The notes under the pieces: generated by a model
The model's database searches: none
Told to the model about the DNA's origin: nothing
What the model saw: the letters and a program-made list of their open reading frames with translations, nothing else
Part shown: piece after piece, positions 25,656 through 33,459 of the stretch
Numbering within the stretch: position 1 is the first letter of the stretch
Layout: the number at the start of each line of letters is the position of its first letter
Program-made: the position numbers and the translations under genes
Origin: an uncultured Opitutales bacterium
GTDB taxonomy: Bacteria > Verrucomicrobiota > Verrucomicrobiia > Opitutales > UBA953
Assembly: GCA_934675585.1 (NCBI GenBank)
Contig: CAKUQY010000001.1
Span: 102,670 to 166,669, forward strand
DNA: 64,000 bases
Reading direction: 5' to 3'

Positions 25656-27263
25656 ATGAAAAAATTGAAACTATTTTTAGATAATATTCGAGATTTTCGT
25701 TATGTGCGTCGCATTGCGTTTGCGAATCGTGCGTTGCAAATTTTGTTGGCGATTTTATTGATTGGCGCGTTGAATTTTTTGGCGGCGCAACCTAATTTTC
25801 ACAAGCGTTGGGATTTGTCGGATTCGCGCGCGCATACCTTGGCGGCAGAGACTAAAATGTTGTTAGATTCGTTGCCAGCAAAAATGCCCGAATCGGCGAG
25901 CGCAGAACAGCCGTGGTTGCGCGTGATTATCACGTTCCCGCCAGCGAGCGCCGACGCTTCGCGTGAAGAAACTTACCGCATTTCAATGTTGCGCAAACGC
26001 ATTTTGAATTTGGTAGATTCGTTTAAATACGCGACAAATCAATTGAACGTTCCCGCGCTGGTGCGTTATGAAGAAAGCGATCTTTTAAAAAATACGCGTT
26101 TGTTAAATGAAATTAGTGCGCGCGGCGGGAACGTTTCTACAGGAACGGCGATTGTTGTGCTTTCAAATAATAAATGCAAAACGATTGCGGCGGGCGAATT
26201 ATTAAAAGTTTCGCGCGATAACGCAAATAACGCGACCGATGTTGACGCGTTTCGCGGGGAAGAAGCGCTGTTGTCGGCAATTTTGGAAGTTTGCGACAAT
26301 GAGCGTCCAGTGATTTATTCGTTGATTGGCGATGGCGAAGCGCGCATTGATTCTACCGATCGCCGCAATGGATTGTCGTTGTTTGCCGAGCAATTGCGTT
26401 CCCGCCACATGGAAGTGCGCAATTTGAATTTGGCTCAATTTGATTCGGTGCCGCTTGATGCCGCGATGATTTTGATTCCATCGCCAACCACGATTATCAA
26501 TGAAAGCAACGAAGAAAAATTGTCGCGTTATTTGAAAAATCGCAACGGACGCGTTTTGTTGCTCGTGGCGCCGCGTTCCCGCGTGGGACTTGATAATTTG
26601 CTTTTTGATTGGGGAATTCAATTGACAGATTCGGTGATTGTCGAAACCAATGAATCAAAATTTTTGCCGAACGGGAACGTCGCGATGAATTTGATTTCGG
26701 CGACGCCTCATAAAATTACAGAAATTTTGGCGAATCAAAAATTGCCGCTCGTTTCATCGCAATTTCGTGAAGTGCGCAAAGATGTTGGCGCGAACGAAGA
26801 TACTACGCGCGTTGTTTCGCAATTGGTTTTTTCATCGCTTGGCGTGAATAATCGCTCGTTGCCGTATTCGTGGACAGAGACTGATTATTTGTACTCGCCT
26901 TATCGATTTAATCCAGAACGTGGCGATGCCGCGGGGCCGATTTGCGTGGCGGCGGTGGCTGAACGAAAAATTGATTCGCGCTTGGGTGTTTCGATGACGG
27001 GCGGACGTTTGATCGTTGTCGGGAGCGGCGATTTAGCGTCAAATAATCAATTGGTCAATGGCGGGAACAAAACATTTTTGCTCAACGCGGTGAATTGGTT
27101 GATCGAACGCAATTTTTCGGTAAATGTGCCGCCGCGCCCGATTTCCGATTTTGTTTTGACGGCTTCGATGCCAGATTTGACACGCGTTGCGTGGTGGTTT
27201 GCGATTTTGCCTTGTGCGGTCGCGTTGTTTGGTTTGCTGGTTGCATTTTTGCGCCGACATTAA
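25656..27263 (+). CDS. GldG-family ABC transporter auxiliary protein
   Basis: A 535-residue protein with an N-terminal transmembrane segment (~24-40, LQILLAILLIGALNFLAA), a large extracytoplasmic ABC_transp_aux domain (HKRWDLSDSRAHTLAAET, then VIYSLIGDGEARIDS near 217 and MILIPSPTTIINESN) and a C-terminal transmembrane segment (~507-530). This matches the GldG/auxiliary component of ABC-2 systems. The fixed order with the ATPase, permease and DUF4340 protein supports one membrane complex. Confidence 0.88.
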   Translation: MKKLKLFLDNIRDFRYVRRIAFANRALQILLAILLIGALNFLAAQPNFHKRWDLSDSRAHTLAAETKMLLDSLPAKMPESASAEQPWLRVIITFPPASADASREETYRISMLRKRILNLVDSFKYATNQLNVPALVRYEESDLLKNTRLLNEISARGGNVSTGTAIVVLSNNKCKTIAAGELLKVSRDNANNATDVDAFRGEEALLSAILEVCDNERPVIYSLIGDGEARIDSTDRRNGLSLFAEQLRSRHMEVRNLNLAQFDSVPLDAAMILIPSPTTIINESNEEKLSRYLKNRNGRVLLLVAPRSRVGLDNLLFDWGIQLTDSVIVETNESKFLPNGNVAMNLISATPHKITEILANQKLPLVSSQFREVRKDVGANEDTTRVVSQLVFSSLGVNNRSLPYSWTETDYLYSPYRFNPERGDAAGPICVAAVAERKIDSRLGVSMTGGRLIVVGSGDLASNNQLVNGGNKTFLLNAVNWLIERNFSVNVPPRPISDFVLTASMPDLTRVAWWFAILPCAVALFGLLVAFLRRH

Positions 27264-27283
27264 AATTTTACTGATTTTTTCTT

Positions 27284-29278
27284 ATGAAATTTAAACTTAC
27301 AATCTTTCTGTTAATTGCCAATTTGTTAGTGTTTGGTGTTTTGTGGCACGAGCTCGCGCGCAACGATATGCCCGCGGGACCTGAACATTCGATATTTACT
27401 GCGGGAATCAAAAAAATTACAATTAGCGTTCCCGCAGACAAGCAAGGCGGTTTTGCGCTTAAACTCAAAGATCGCAATTGGGTTGTCGAAAAAGGTTTTG
27501 AATGGCCAGCAAACACTTTTGCCGTACGCGAAGTTTTGCGGGGCTTGCATTTTTTAGATCCACGCAATTCGTTTTCGGTTGAAGACGCGCAAGCAACGGG
27601 TTCAAATTTGGCAAGTTTTGGACTCGAAACGCCGATGATGATTGTAAGTGTCGATGACAATATTGGCGAACGCGAATTAAAATTTGGAAAATTGACGCCT
27701 GATGGTACTTGCGTTTATACTCTTTTGCCCGACGGCAAACGCATTGCGCCGCTCCCAAAAACGCTTTTGTTTACACTTTCAAAACGCGCCGAAGATTTTC
27801 GCGTGAGCGAGATTTTTACGTTGCGACCATTTGAAATTCGCGCGGTAACGGTGCGGATCGACAACGGCGCCAACGAGCAACGCATCGGACTCGTGCGCAC
27901 GATTTCGAGCGAAGAAAAAGGCGTTCCCGCGACGCGCCAATGGCATTTTGAAACTCCGCTCATTGTCAAAGCTGAGCCACAAACAACCGAAGAATCTGTT
28001 AGTAAATTAGTCGCGCTCGCTTGTCAGCAATTTGTTGATAACGCTACGCAAGCCGGGCTCGATAAGCCGCAAATGCGCATTTCGCTCGAAAGCGCAAAAA
28101 CTTCAGAAACCTTGCTCATTGGCAATGCCGTTCCCGAAAATCCAGAATTGCTCTACGCAAAACTTGAAAATAATCCCGCAATTTTTACGATTCGTCGCGC
28201 GATTGTTAGCGACTGGAAAACGGCGGCAACAGATTTGCGCGATCCTTACTTTTTTGATTTTGATCCCGCAATGTTGCGCGCGATTGAAATTGTTGACGCC
28301 AAAGAAAAATCTATTCGTTTGGTGCGCGTTGATAATGCCGTTCCCGAAACACAAATCAAAGAAGTTGATAGCGGCGAAATGAATTTAGAAAACGTTCCCG
28401 CGCCCGTCAAAAAACCAGAAAAAACATTTTTCTCAACTTGGCAAATTCCAGGAACAACTTTGGGCGTTGATCCAAAAACATTGGACGATTTGGTGGAAGC
28501 GCTGCGTCAAATGCGCGCGGTGAATTATCCCGTTCCCGCCAATGTTTTGCCAACTTCGACCGAATTTATGCAAGCGCAAGCGTTTGTGAGCGATGCCGCG
28601 TCGCAAGCTGATTTAACGGCGCTCGGCTTTAACGTTCCCGCGTGGACGATTACGATTTCTTTGGTGAATCACGAAGGTATGACGACGCAAAAAACGGTAA
28701 AAATTGCGGCGGCGCTCAACGAACAATCGCCACAGCACGCGCTCGTTGATCATTCGATTTATTCGATTGATAAAGATTTGAACTCGCGGCTTTCGGTTAA
28801 TCCATTAGTTTATCGTTCCCGCGAAGTTTTTAAATTGCCTGCGGGAACGCAAATCCAAACGTTTAAAATTACAGATTTGAGCGACGGTGAAGTAATTTTG
28901 AACGAACAAGCGCTTGCGGGAACGCAAAACCGTGCGTTGAAAATATTTTTGGAGCAATGCGAAAATCTTCGCGCTGAATCGTTTATCGATGCGCATTTTT
29001 CACAAAATTTTACTTATGATTATTTGGATGCTGGCGTTCCCGAAACATGGTTTTACAAACTCGAATTAACTTACAAAGCACCCAACGATGCGGCAACGCA
29101 AACATTGACGCTTTATTTGACAAAACGTCTCGGCGGCAATTTCCAATTAGCCGGATTTGAAAAACAAAATGTGGTATTTTGCTTAAACCAAACAATGATT
29201 GACGCATTCCACGCGTTGACGTTTAAAAATTACGCAAACAAAAATATCACCAATATTCCCAAGACCGATTCAAAATAA
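27284..29278 (+). CDS. DUF4340 domain-containing protein
   Basis: A 664-residue protein anchored by an N-terminal transmembrane segment (~4-22, TIFLLIANLLVFGVLWHEL). The remainder is a soluble, beta-rich region with repeated motifs such as ITISVPADKQGGFALKLKDR and NWVVEKGFEWPAN; the DUF4340 region lies in the first half. Such proteins usually close ABC/GldG operons; their task is unknown. VPA tripeptides are frequent. An intrinsic terminator follows at 29298. Confidence 0.85.
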   Translation: MKFKLTIFLLIANLLVFGVLWHELARNDMPAGPEHSIFTAGIKKITISVPADKQGGFALKLKDRNWVVEKGFEWPANTFAVREVLRGLHFLDPRNSFSVEDAQATGSNLASFGLETPMMIVSVDDNIGERELKFGKLTPDGTCVYTLLPDGKRIAPLPKTLLFTLSKRAEDFRVSEIFTLRPFEIRAVTVRIDNGANEQRIGLVRTISSEEKGVPATRQWHFETPLIVKAEPQTTEESVSKLVALACQQFVDNATQAGLDKPQMRISLESAKTSETLLIGNAVPENPELLYAKLENNPAIFTIRRAIVSDWKTAATDLRDPYFFDFDPAMLRAIEIVDAKEKSIRLVRVDNAVPETQIKEVDSGEMNLENVPAPVKKPEKTFFSTWQIPGTTLGVDPKTLDDLVEALRQMRAVNYPVPANVLPTSTEFMQAQAFVSDAASQADLTALGFNVPAWTITISLVNHEGMTTQKTVKIAAALNEQSPQHALVDHSIYSIDKDLNSRLSVNPLVYRSREVFKLPAGTQIQTFKITDLSDGEVILNEQALAGTQNRALKIFLEQCENLRAESFIDAHFSQNFTYDYLDAGVPETWFYKLELTYKAPNDAATQTLTLYLTKRLGGNFQLAGFEKQNVVFCLNQTMIDAFHALTFKNYANKNITNIPKTDSK

Positions 29279-29297
29279 ATCGCGGGAACGCAAAAAG

Positions 29298-29327
29298 AAA
29301 AGCAGCGCTAATTGCGTTGCTTTTTTT
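29298..29327 (+). terminator. Intrinsic terminator of the ABC/GldG operon
   Basis: AGCAGCGC (29301-29308) pairs with GCGTTGCT (29314-29321) with one G-T pair, preceded by A4 and followed by a T7 run. It starts 20 nt after the DUF4340 stop. Confidence 0.8.
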
Positions 29328-29379
29328 GTGGATTTTTAAAATAAGCGGTTGCTTTTTTTTTGATGTCAGTATAATTAAA

Positions 29380-29533
29380 ATGCTGACTTTATACATTATT
29401 ATTCCTTGCTATAACGAATCGCAGGTTTTGCCAGAAACGGCGCCGCGATTTCTTGAAAATTGGTAAAATTTACCTCGAAACAAAATTGCGCCCGCGATAT
29501 ATCATCGGCGAACGCACAAAAGGAATGGAATAA
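29380..29533 (+). pseudogene. Remnant of a family 2 glycosyltransferase gene (both ends, core deleted)
   Basis: From ATG 29380 the frame reads LTLYIIIPCYNESQVLPET, the N-terminus of a dolichyl-phosphate-sugar-type GT2 enzyme, and stops at 29464-29466. Directly after, another frame reads GKIYLETKLRPRYIIGER and stops at 29531-29533; this is the C-terminal end of the same family. Several hundred residues between them are gone, with a frame change at the junction near 29460. The two ends joined together show a single internal deletion. The rest of the 29279-29605 gap holds the terminator and one ACCGAAT-type repeat. Confidence 0.7.
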
Positions 29534-29605
29534 AGCAAAAAATAATCAACGAATCTGTTTAATTCGGTGATTAAAATTTGTGATAAAAATGCGTTCCCGT
29601 TGATT

Positions 29606-30103
29606 TTATTTTAAGCCGAGGTCGGCGCGCATAAATTCAACGATTTGTTTGAATTTTTTTGCGTTTGCCTCAGAGGTTGCAATCAGTGTTTCGTGTGCGG
29701 AAAGAATGGTTGCGTTATCGACGGGCGAAGATGCTTGCGTTGATTTCGTTCCCGCGGCGAGGATTTCGTCGGTTTCTGCGTGGGTGATTCCACCTTTGAG
29801 CAAGGTTGCAAACATATCTAAACCGAGATTGACGATGACTTCTTCGATGCGTTCGTTGGCGCGTTGAATGATGAGTTCGGCACCGCGCGCTTTAAGGTCG
29901 TTAGCGGCTTGTGTAAACAAGCCCAGCATCGTGCTATCAACACCTGTGCAATCGTGAAGATCGATGATTAATTTTTTGTAGCGCTCGTCTTTTGCGATTG
30001 CGTCGAGAAATTTTGCAAAGTCGTTACAAGTGGTGTAAACGGCGCGTCCCTTGACGGAAACGAGCACTTCATCTTTTAAAGTTGCGACTAAATATTCTGT
30101 CAT
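29606..30103 (-). CDS. STAS-domain protein (anti-sigma factor antagonist type)
   Basis: A 165-residue cytoplasmic protein. Residues ~1-105 form a STAS domain; LIIDLHDCTGVDSTMLGLF (~45-63) is the phosphorylation-loop pattern with Ser in the VDS triplet. The remaining ~60 residues are a helical tail. STAS proteins bind anti-sigma kinases or act in partner switching; no kinase gene is visible here. It is the last gene of a minus-strand series that begins with ribB, and also has a TATAAT in the gap before it. Confidence 0.8.
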   Translation of the reverse strand: MTEYLVATLKDEVLVSVKGRAVYTTCNDFAKFLDAIAKDERYKKLIIDLHDCTGVDSTMLGLFTQAANDLKARGAELIIQRANERIEEVIVNLGLDMFATLLKGGITHAETDEILAAGTKSTQASSPVDNATILSAHETLIATSEANAKKFKQIVEFMRADLGLK

Positions 30104-30136
30104 AATAAGTTTGTTTGCTTTTAATATTATACTCTT

Positions 30137-30721
30137 TTAATTGTCATTTAGCGAATTTCCAATAATTGTTTCGGTAATTTTGCCTTCGAAATTAAGCGTT
30201 CCCGCGGGCGAAAAAATTTTTAAACTTTTAAATTTTTCAATAAAAGCGGGCGGTTCAAACGAGAAAACAAAAGTAATTGCGTTTTCGTGAATGATGAGTG
30301 AATCGAATCGTTTTGCATTCCCGTCGTCGTCTAAAATTTCAGCTTTGAGCCCGAGCAAAATGGCGCGTTCAATTTTTGCGGGAACGCATTGAAGCGAGTA
30401 ATTGAGGGTTCCCGCGACTTGTTGCGTTGGGCGAATAATTGGAACAACAAGCGGCGTCGCAGAAATCGTTTGCGTGGCGGGAACGAGCTCGCGACGCGTG
30501 GTTGCGGAAACTTGATTTTGGCTTGCGGGAACGTTATTTTTGGGCGTGCTGTATTCAAATGTAAACCAACAAATTTGCACGATAATAACGATGGTGAGCA
30601 ATGAAAATAGACGTTTGGGAAGTCTCCATTTTAAATTAATAAAAAAGCAAAGCATCGCAAAAGCGCAAAGCGCGTAGAGCGAAAATTTGACGAATTGTTC
30701 AGCGTTTTGTGTGTCAATCAT
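30137..30721 (-). CDS. Two-helix membrane protein of unknown function
   Basis: A 194-residue protein I do not recognise. Two transmembrane segments near the N-terminus (~10-28 and ~38-57) are followed by a Pro/Val/Thr-rich linker with VPA tripeptides and a ~90-residue extracytoplasmic part. Its ATG overlaps the stop of the M23 peptidase gene by four bases, so it is translationally coupled to that gene and may serve it. Confidence 0.6.
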   Translation of the reverse strand: MIDTQNAEQFVKFSLYALCAFAMLCFFINLKWRLPKRLFSLLTIVIIVQICWFTFEYSTPKNNVPASQNQVSATTRRELVPATQTISATPLVVPIIRPTQQVAGTLNYSLQCVPAKIERAILLGLKAEILDDDGNAKRFDSLIIHENAITFVFSFEPPAFIEKFKSLKIFSPAGTLNFEGKITETIIGNSLNDN

Positions 30722-31671
30722 TGTTTAAAATTGCTGTCGAAAATGATGTTGATGTAATTGAGAAGCGTTTCGCCGGCGTTGCCGTTGGCGGTGAGCGTTT
30801 TGCGAGCAACGGCAAATTTTTTGTTGGCGGGAACGATGGATTCGATGATGATTTTATCGCTCGCGGGAACGTTAATTTTTTCAAATTTTATCGGCAAACC
30901 AAACCAAGTAAAATGCACGCGCCAAGCGTTCCCGTTGGGATTTTTTTCAAAAAGTGCAGGGCAACGCGTTTGGAGTTCGGGAACGTTCGCGACGGGAACG
31001 ATTGCGCAAAAATCACTTTTGAAATTTTTAAACCAAGCGTTAAAATTTTTGAATTTGAAAAATGAAATCGGATCGGCTCCAACGAGATTAAAACCATTGT
31101 TGTGCCCGTGCAAATTGCTACCTTCACCAAATTTGCGTTTCATAAAATGATCAAAACCGTTCCCGCCAAGCGCCAAGCCAACTTCAAAATGTAAGTGCGC
31201 GGTTTCTTTGGAGATTTGATAAACGGTAGAAGTGCGACCAACGAGCCCAATAATAGTGTTTTCTGGAATTTTTTTGCCGATTTTGGCGAGCGGAGAAATC
31301 GCCGAAAGATGTCCGTAAAGCGTGTAAATTTCAAGTCCATTTTGCTCGTGACGCATAACAATGTAGCGTCCGTAGGAACCGTTATTTTTTGTGGAAATAT
31401 GCGCGACCGTTCCCGCGGCAACGCTGTAAACGATGTCGCGTGGTTCGCCGGTGTTCATGCGAGTTTGGGTTTTGATGTCGATGCCTTCGTGAAAGCGCGT
31501 TCCCGCGTTGCGCGTCATTCCAAAAAGTGCCGATTCTACGCGTCCGCTGGTGGTCGCTTGTGCCCAATTTTTATAATTATCATCGATTTTGAGCGTTGTT
31601 GGATAGCGCGCCCAAAGCGTTCCCGCGGCGATTAAAAAGGTCGTGGCGACAGTCGAAAAAAGTTTTAGCAT
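30718..31671 (-). CDS. M23-family peptidase (LytM-type), exported
   Basis: A 317-residue peptidase with a signal peptide (~1-22, LFSTVATTFLIAAGTLWA). The zinc ligands are visible: HEGIDIK (His ~61, Asp ~65) and HLHFEV (~162-167), with YSVAAGTVAHI and YGHLSAISP between them. It probably cuts peptidoglycan cross-bridges or activates amidases; all ligands are present so activity is likely. It lies between a lipoprotein gene and a coupled membrane-protein gene. Confidence 0.87.
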   Translation of the reverse strand: MLKLFSTVATTFLIAAGTLWARYPTTLKIDDNYKNWAQATTSGRVESALFGMTRNAGTRFHEGIDIKTQTRMNTGEPRDIVYSVAAGTVAHISTKNNGSYGRYIVMRHEQNGLEIYTLYGHLSAISPLAKIGKKIPENTIIGLVGRTSTVYQISKETAHLHFEVGLALGGNGFDHFMKRKFGEGSNLHGHNNGFNLVGADPISFFKFKNFNAWFKNFKSDFCAIVPVANVPELQTRCPALFEKNPNGNAWRVHFTWFGLPIKFEKINVPASDKIIIESIVPANKKFAVARKTLTANGNAGETLLNYINIIFDSNFKQ

Positions 31672-31677
31672 TGTTTG

Positions 31678-32238
31678 CTATTTTTCTTCGTGCTTGTATT
31701 CGCGCCAATCGAGGATGTATTCGTTGAGATTAAAGCGCAAATCTTTTAACTCGGCATCAATATCTTGGGGCAATGTTTTGCTGGTTTCGATGTAGAAAAA
31801 CAAATTATCGCGGCGAATTGGGGTGTAAATTTTGCAGTAGCCCACGGGATGACCGTCAATGATGAGGAAAAATCGCTTGATGCCACCTTGTTTTTTGGTG
31901 GTGCCGATTGCGGCGACCGAGGCTTGATAGACTTTCATCCAAGCGTCGTCTTTGAGGCGCAAGCGCACGCCCGGCGTTGACGTTCCCGTGACGGGATCGT
32001 CTTGAATTAATAAATCTGCATTGGTGAACGAATCGATGTCGGCGACCGCGGGACGCGTTACATAAGTTGTAACTCCGCTGACGGGCATAACGATTTTTTC
32101 GTGGAGCCCGAAGGAATTTGAACGCGAGGGCGCTTCGAGATAAACTTCGATAGAATGTTTAGGAATTGGCTTTGAAAAACAGCCAAAAATCAAAAGACAG
32201 GCGCAAGCGCTGATGAGTGCAAAAATTGTTTTTTTCAT
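31678..32238 (-). CDS. Putative lipoprotein of unknown function
   Basis: A 186-residue protein starting MKKTIFALISACACLLIFGC, a signal peptide with lipobox LIFGC (Cys20). The mature part carries no motif I recognise; HSIEVYLEAPSRSNSF, MPVSGVTTYVTRPAVADID and a helical C-terminus ending HEEK are visible. It lies six bases upstream of the M23 peptidase gene in the ribB series and is likely an envelope partner. Confidence 0.7.
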   Translation of the reverse strand: MKKTIFALISACACLLIFGCFSKPIPKHSIEVYLEAPSRSNSFGLHEKIVMPVSGVTTYVTRPAVADIDSFTNADLLIQDDPVTGTSTPGVRLRLKDDAWMKVYQASVAAIGTTKKQGGIKRFFLIIDGHPVGYCKIYTPIRRDNLFFYIETSKTLPQDIDAELKDLRFNLNEYILDWREYKHEEK

Positions 32239-32246
32239 AGTTGGAA

Positions 32247-32729
32247 TTAATTAATGAGGGTTTCGAGAGCGTTCCCGACGAGTGAAATTTCTTCGGGGGT
32301 AAAATTGTTCATGGGAACCGAATAATCGGTTTTGGTGCGCACGTGCGTAAAAATGCAAGGGTTATCAATGGTTTGGCCTTTCATTCGCAAAATGCGTTTG
32401 CGTTCGAGCAAAAGTGCCAATAATTGTTTCATCAATTCACCTTCAGCACTGGGCGTCTCTGTATAAAGCGACAGAAAAAAGGCTTCTTGTGAGGCGAGTT
32501 GCAATTGTTGGTCGATGCGAGCGCTAGTATTTGTCGAAAAAACGCGCGTCCAACGTCCTAAAATCGTTCCCGCGTAGCTAAAAAGAGATAAGTTGCGTTC
32601 GAGAATATCGACGCGGTCGATCTCGCCTGTTTGGGTTTTTAAAATTAAACTAATTACCAAATCTCCATCAGCGAAATCTTCGCCGCTGACTGCACATTTT
32701 TTGGCAAGAGATTTGATTGACCAGTCCAT
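32247..32729 (-). CDS. Conserved hypothetical protein with CAVSGEDFADGD motif
   Basis: A 160-residue cytoplasmic protein. Its opening KKCAVSGEDFADGDLVISLI, followed by a charged strand, resembles a small family I associate with Planctomycetes and Verrucomicrobia in which a Cys-A-x-S/T-G-x-x-x-x-x-G pattern starts the protein. No function is known. Its ATG directly abuts the stop of ribB, so the two are co-translated. A weak phylogenetic hint, not proof. Confidence 0.65.
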   Translation of the reverse strand: MDWSIKSLAKKCAVSGEDFADGDLVISLILKTQTGEIDRVDILERNLSLFSYAGTILGRWTRVFSTNTSARIDQQLQLASQEAFFLSLYTETPSAEGELMKQLLALLLERKRILRMKGQTIDNPCIFTHVRTKTDYSVPMNNFTPEEISLVGNALETLIN

Positions 32730-33371
32730 TTACAAATGATTTTTTTTGCGATATTCGACAATGTCCGCAATCGAAACAAGCGGATAATTGTAGCGTTTTG
32801 CATAGGCGGCGACTTCGGGCAAGCGCATCATTGTGCCATCGGGATTTGTGAGTTCGCACAAAACGCCACAAGGTTTTTGTCCTGCGAGTTTTGCCAAATC
32901 GACGGTGGCTTCGGTATGGCCGCCGCGTTCGAGTGTGCCGTTGGGGCGCGAGACGAGCGGGAACATGTGTCCTGGCGTGACGAGATCTTTTTCGAGCGTT
33001 GCTCCATCGGCGATTGCGGCGCGCACGGCTTCGAGGCGATCTTCGGCAGAAACGCCTGTGGTAACATTGTTTTTGCCGTCAATTGAAATTGTAAAAGCGG
33101 TTCCGTAGCGACTTGTGTTTGCGGGAACCATCATTGGCAGGCCGAGTTCGGCAGTTTTTTCAGTTGTCAAACAAAGGCAAATGATGCCCGAACAGTCGCG
33201 AATTTGTTGGGCGATTTGCGCCGCAGTGAGCAATTCTGCCGAGAAAATTAAATCGCCTTCATTTTCGCGGTTTTCGTCATCGACGACCAAAACGCCGTTG
33301 CCTGTTTTAAACGCGGCAATTGCTCGCTCAACACGTTCTGTAGGGTTGCCAAATTGTTCTAAAAGATTCAT
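32730..33371 (-). CDS. ribB: 3,4-dihydroxy-2-butanone 4-phosphate synthase
   Basis: A 213-residue enzyme that turns ribulose 5-phosphate into dihydroxybutanone phosphate and formate for riboflavin synthesis. [20 protein letters not shown] (~28-47) holds the acidic metal-binding loop, and [15 protein letters not shown] (~150) the catalytic His-Thr region. It is a stand-alone RibB without a GTP cyclohydrolase II domain. A TATAAT (33384-33379) ends seven bases before the ATG, indicating leaderless transcription. It heads a six-gene minus-strand series. Confidence 0.95.
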   Translation of the reverse strand: MNLLEQFGNPTERVERAIAAFKTGNGVLVVDDENRENEGDLIFSAELLTAAQIAQQIRDCSGIICLCLTTEKTAELGLPMMVPANTSRYGTAFTISIDGKNNVTTGVSAEDRLEAVRAAIADGATLEKDLVTPGHMFPLVSRPNGTLERGGHTEATVDLAKLAGQKPCGVLCELTNPDGTMMRLPEVAAYAKRYNYPLVSIADIVEYRKKNHL

Positions 33372-33384
33372 TGAAAATATTATA
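33372..33384 (-). promoter_or_regulatory. -10 element immediately before ribB
   Basis: On the minus strand TATAAT (33384-33379) is followed by seven bases and the ribB ATG. A clear -35 is not seen. The spacing predicts a start of transcription at the start codon. Confidence 0.5.
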
Positions 33385-33414
33385 AAAAATAGTTGTCGTG
33401 ATTACGAATTAAAA

Positions 33415-33439
33415 CGGCGTTCCCGCGAAGAGAACGCCG
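33415..33439 (-). terminator. Terminator of the GreA-domain gene
   Basis: CGGCGTTC (33415-33422) pairs with GAACGCCG (33432-33439). On the minus strand the hairpin is followed by TTTT and lies 21 nt after the GreA-domain stop codon. One arm is part of a CGTTCCCGC word. Confidence 0.7.
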
Positions 33440-33459
33440 CTTTAAATTAAGCTGTTTGG

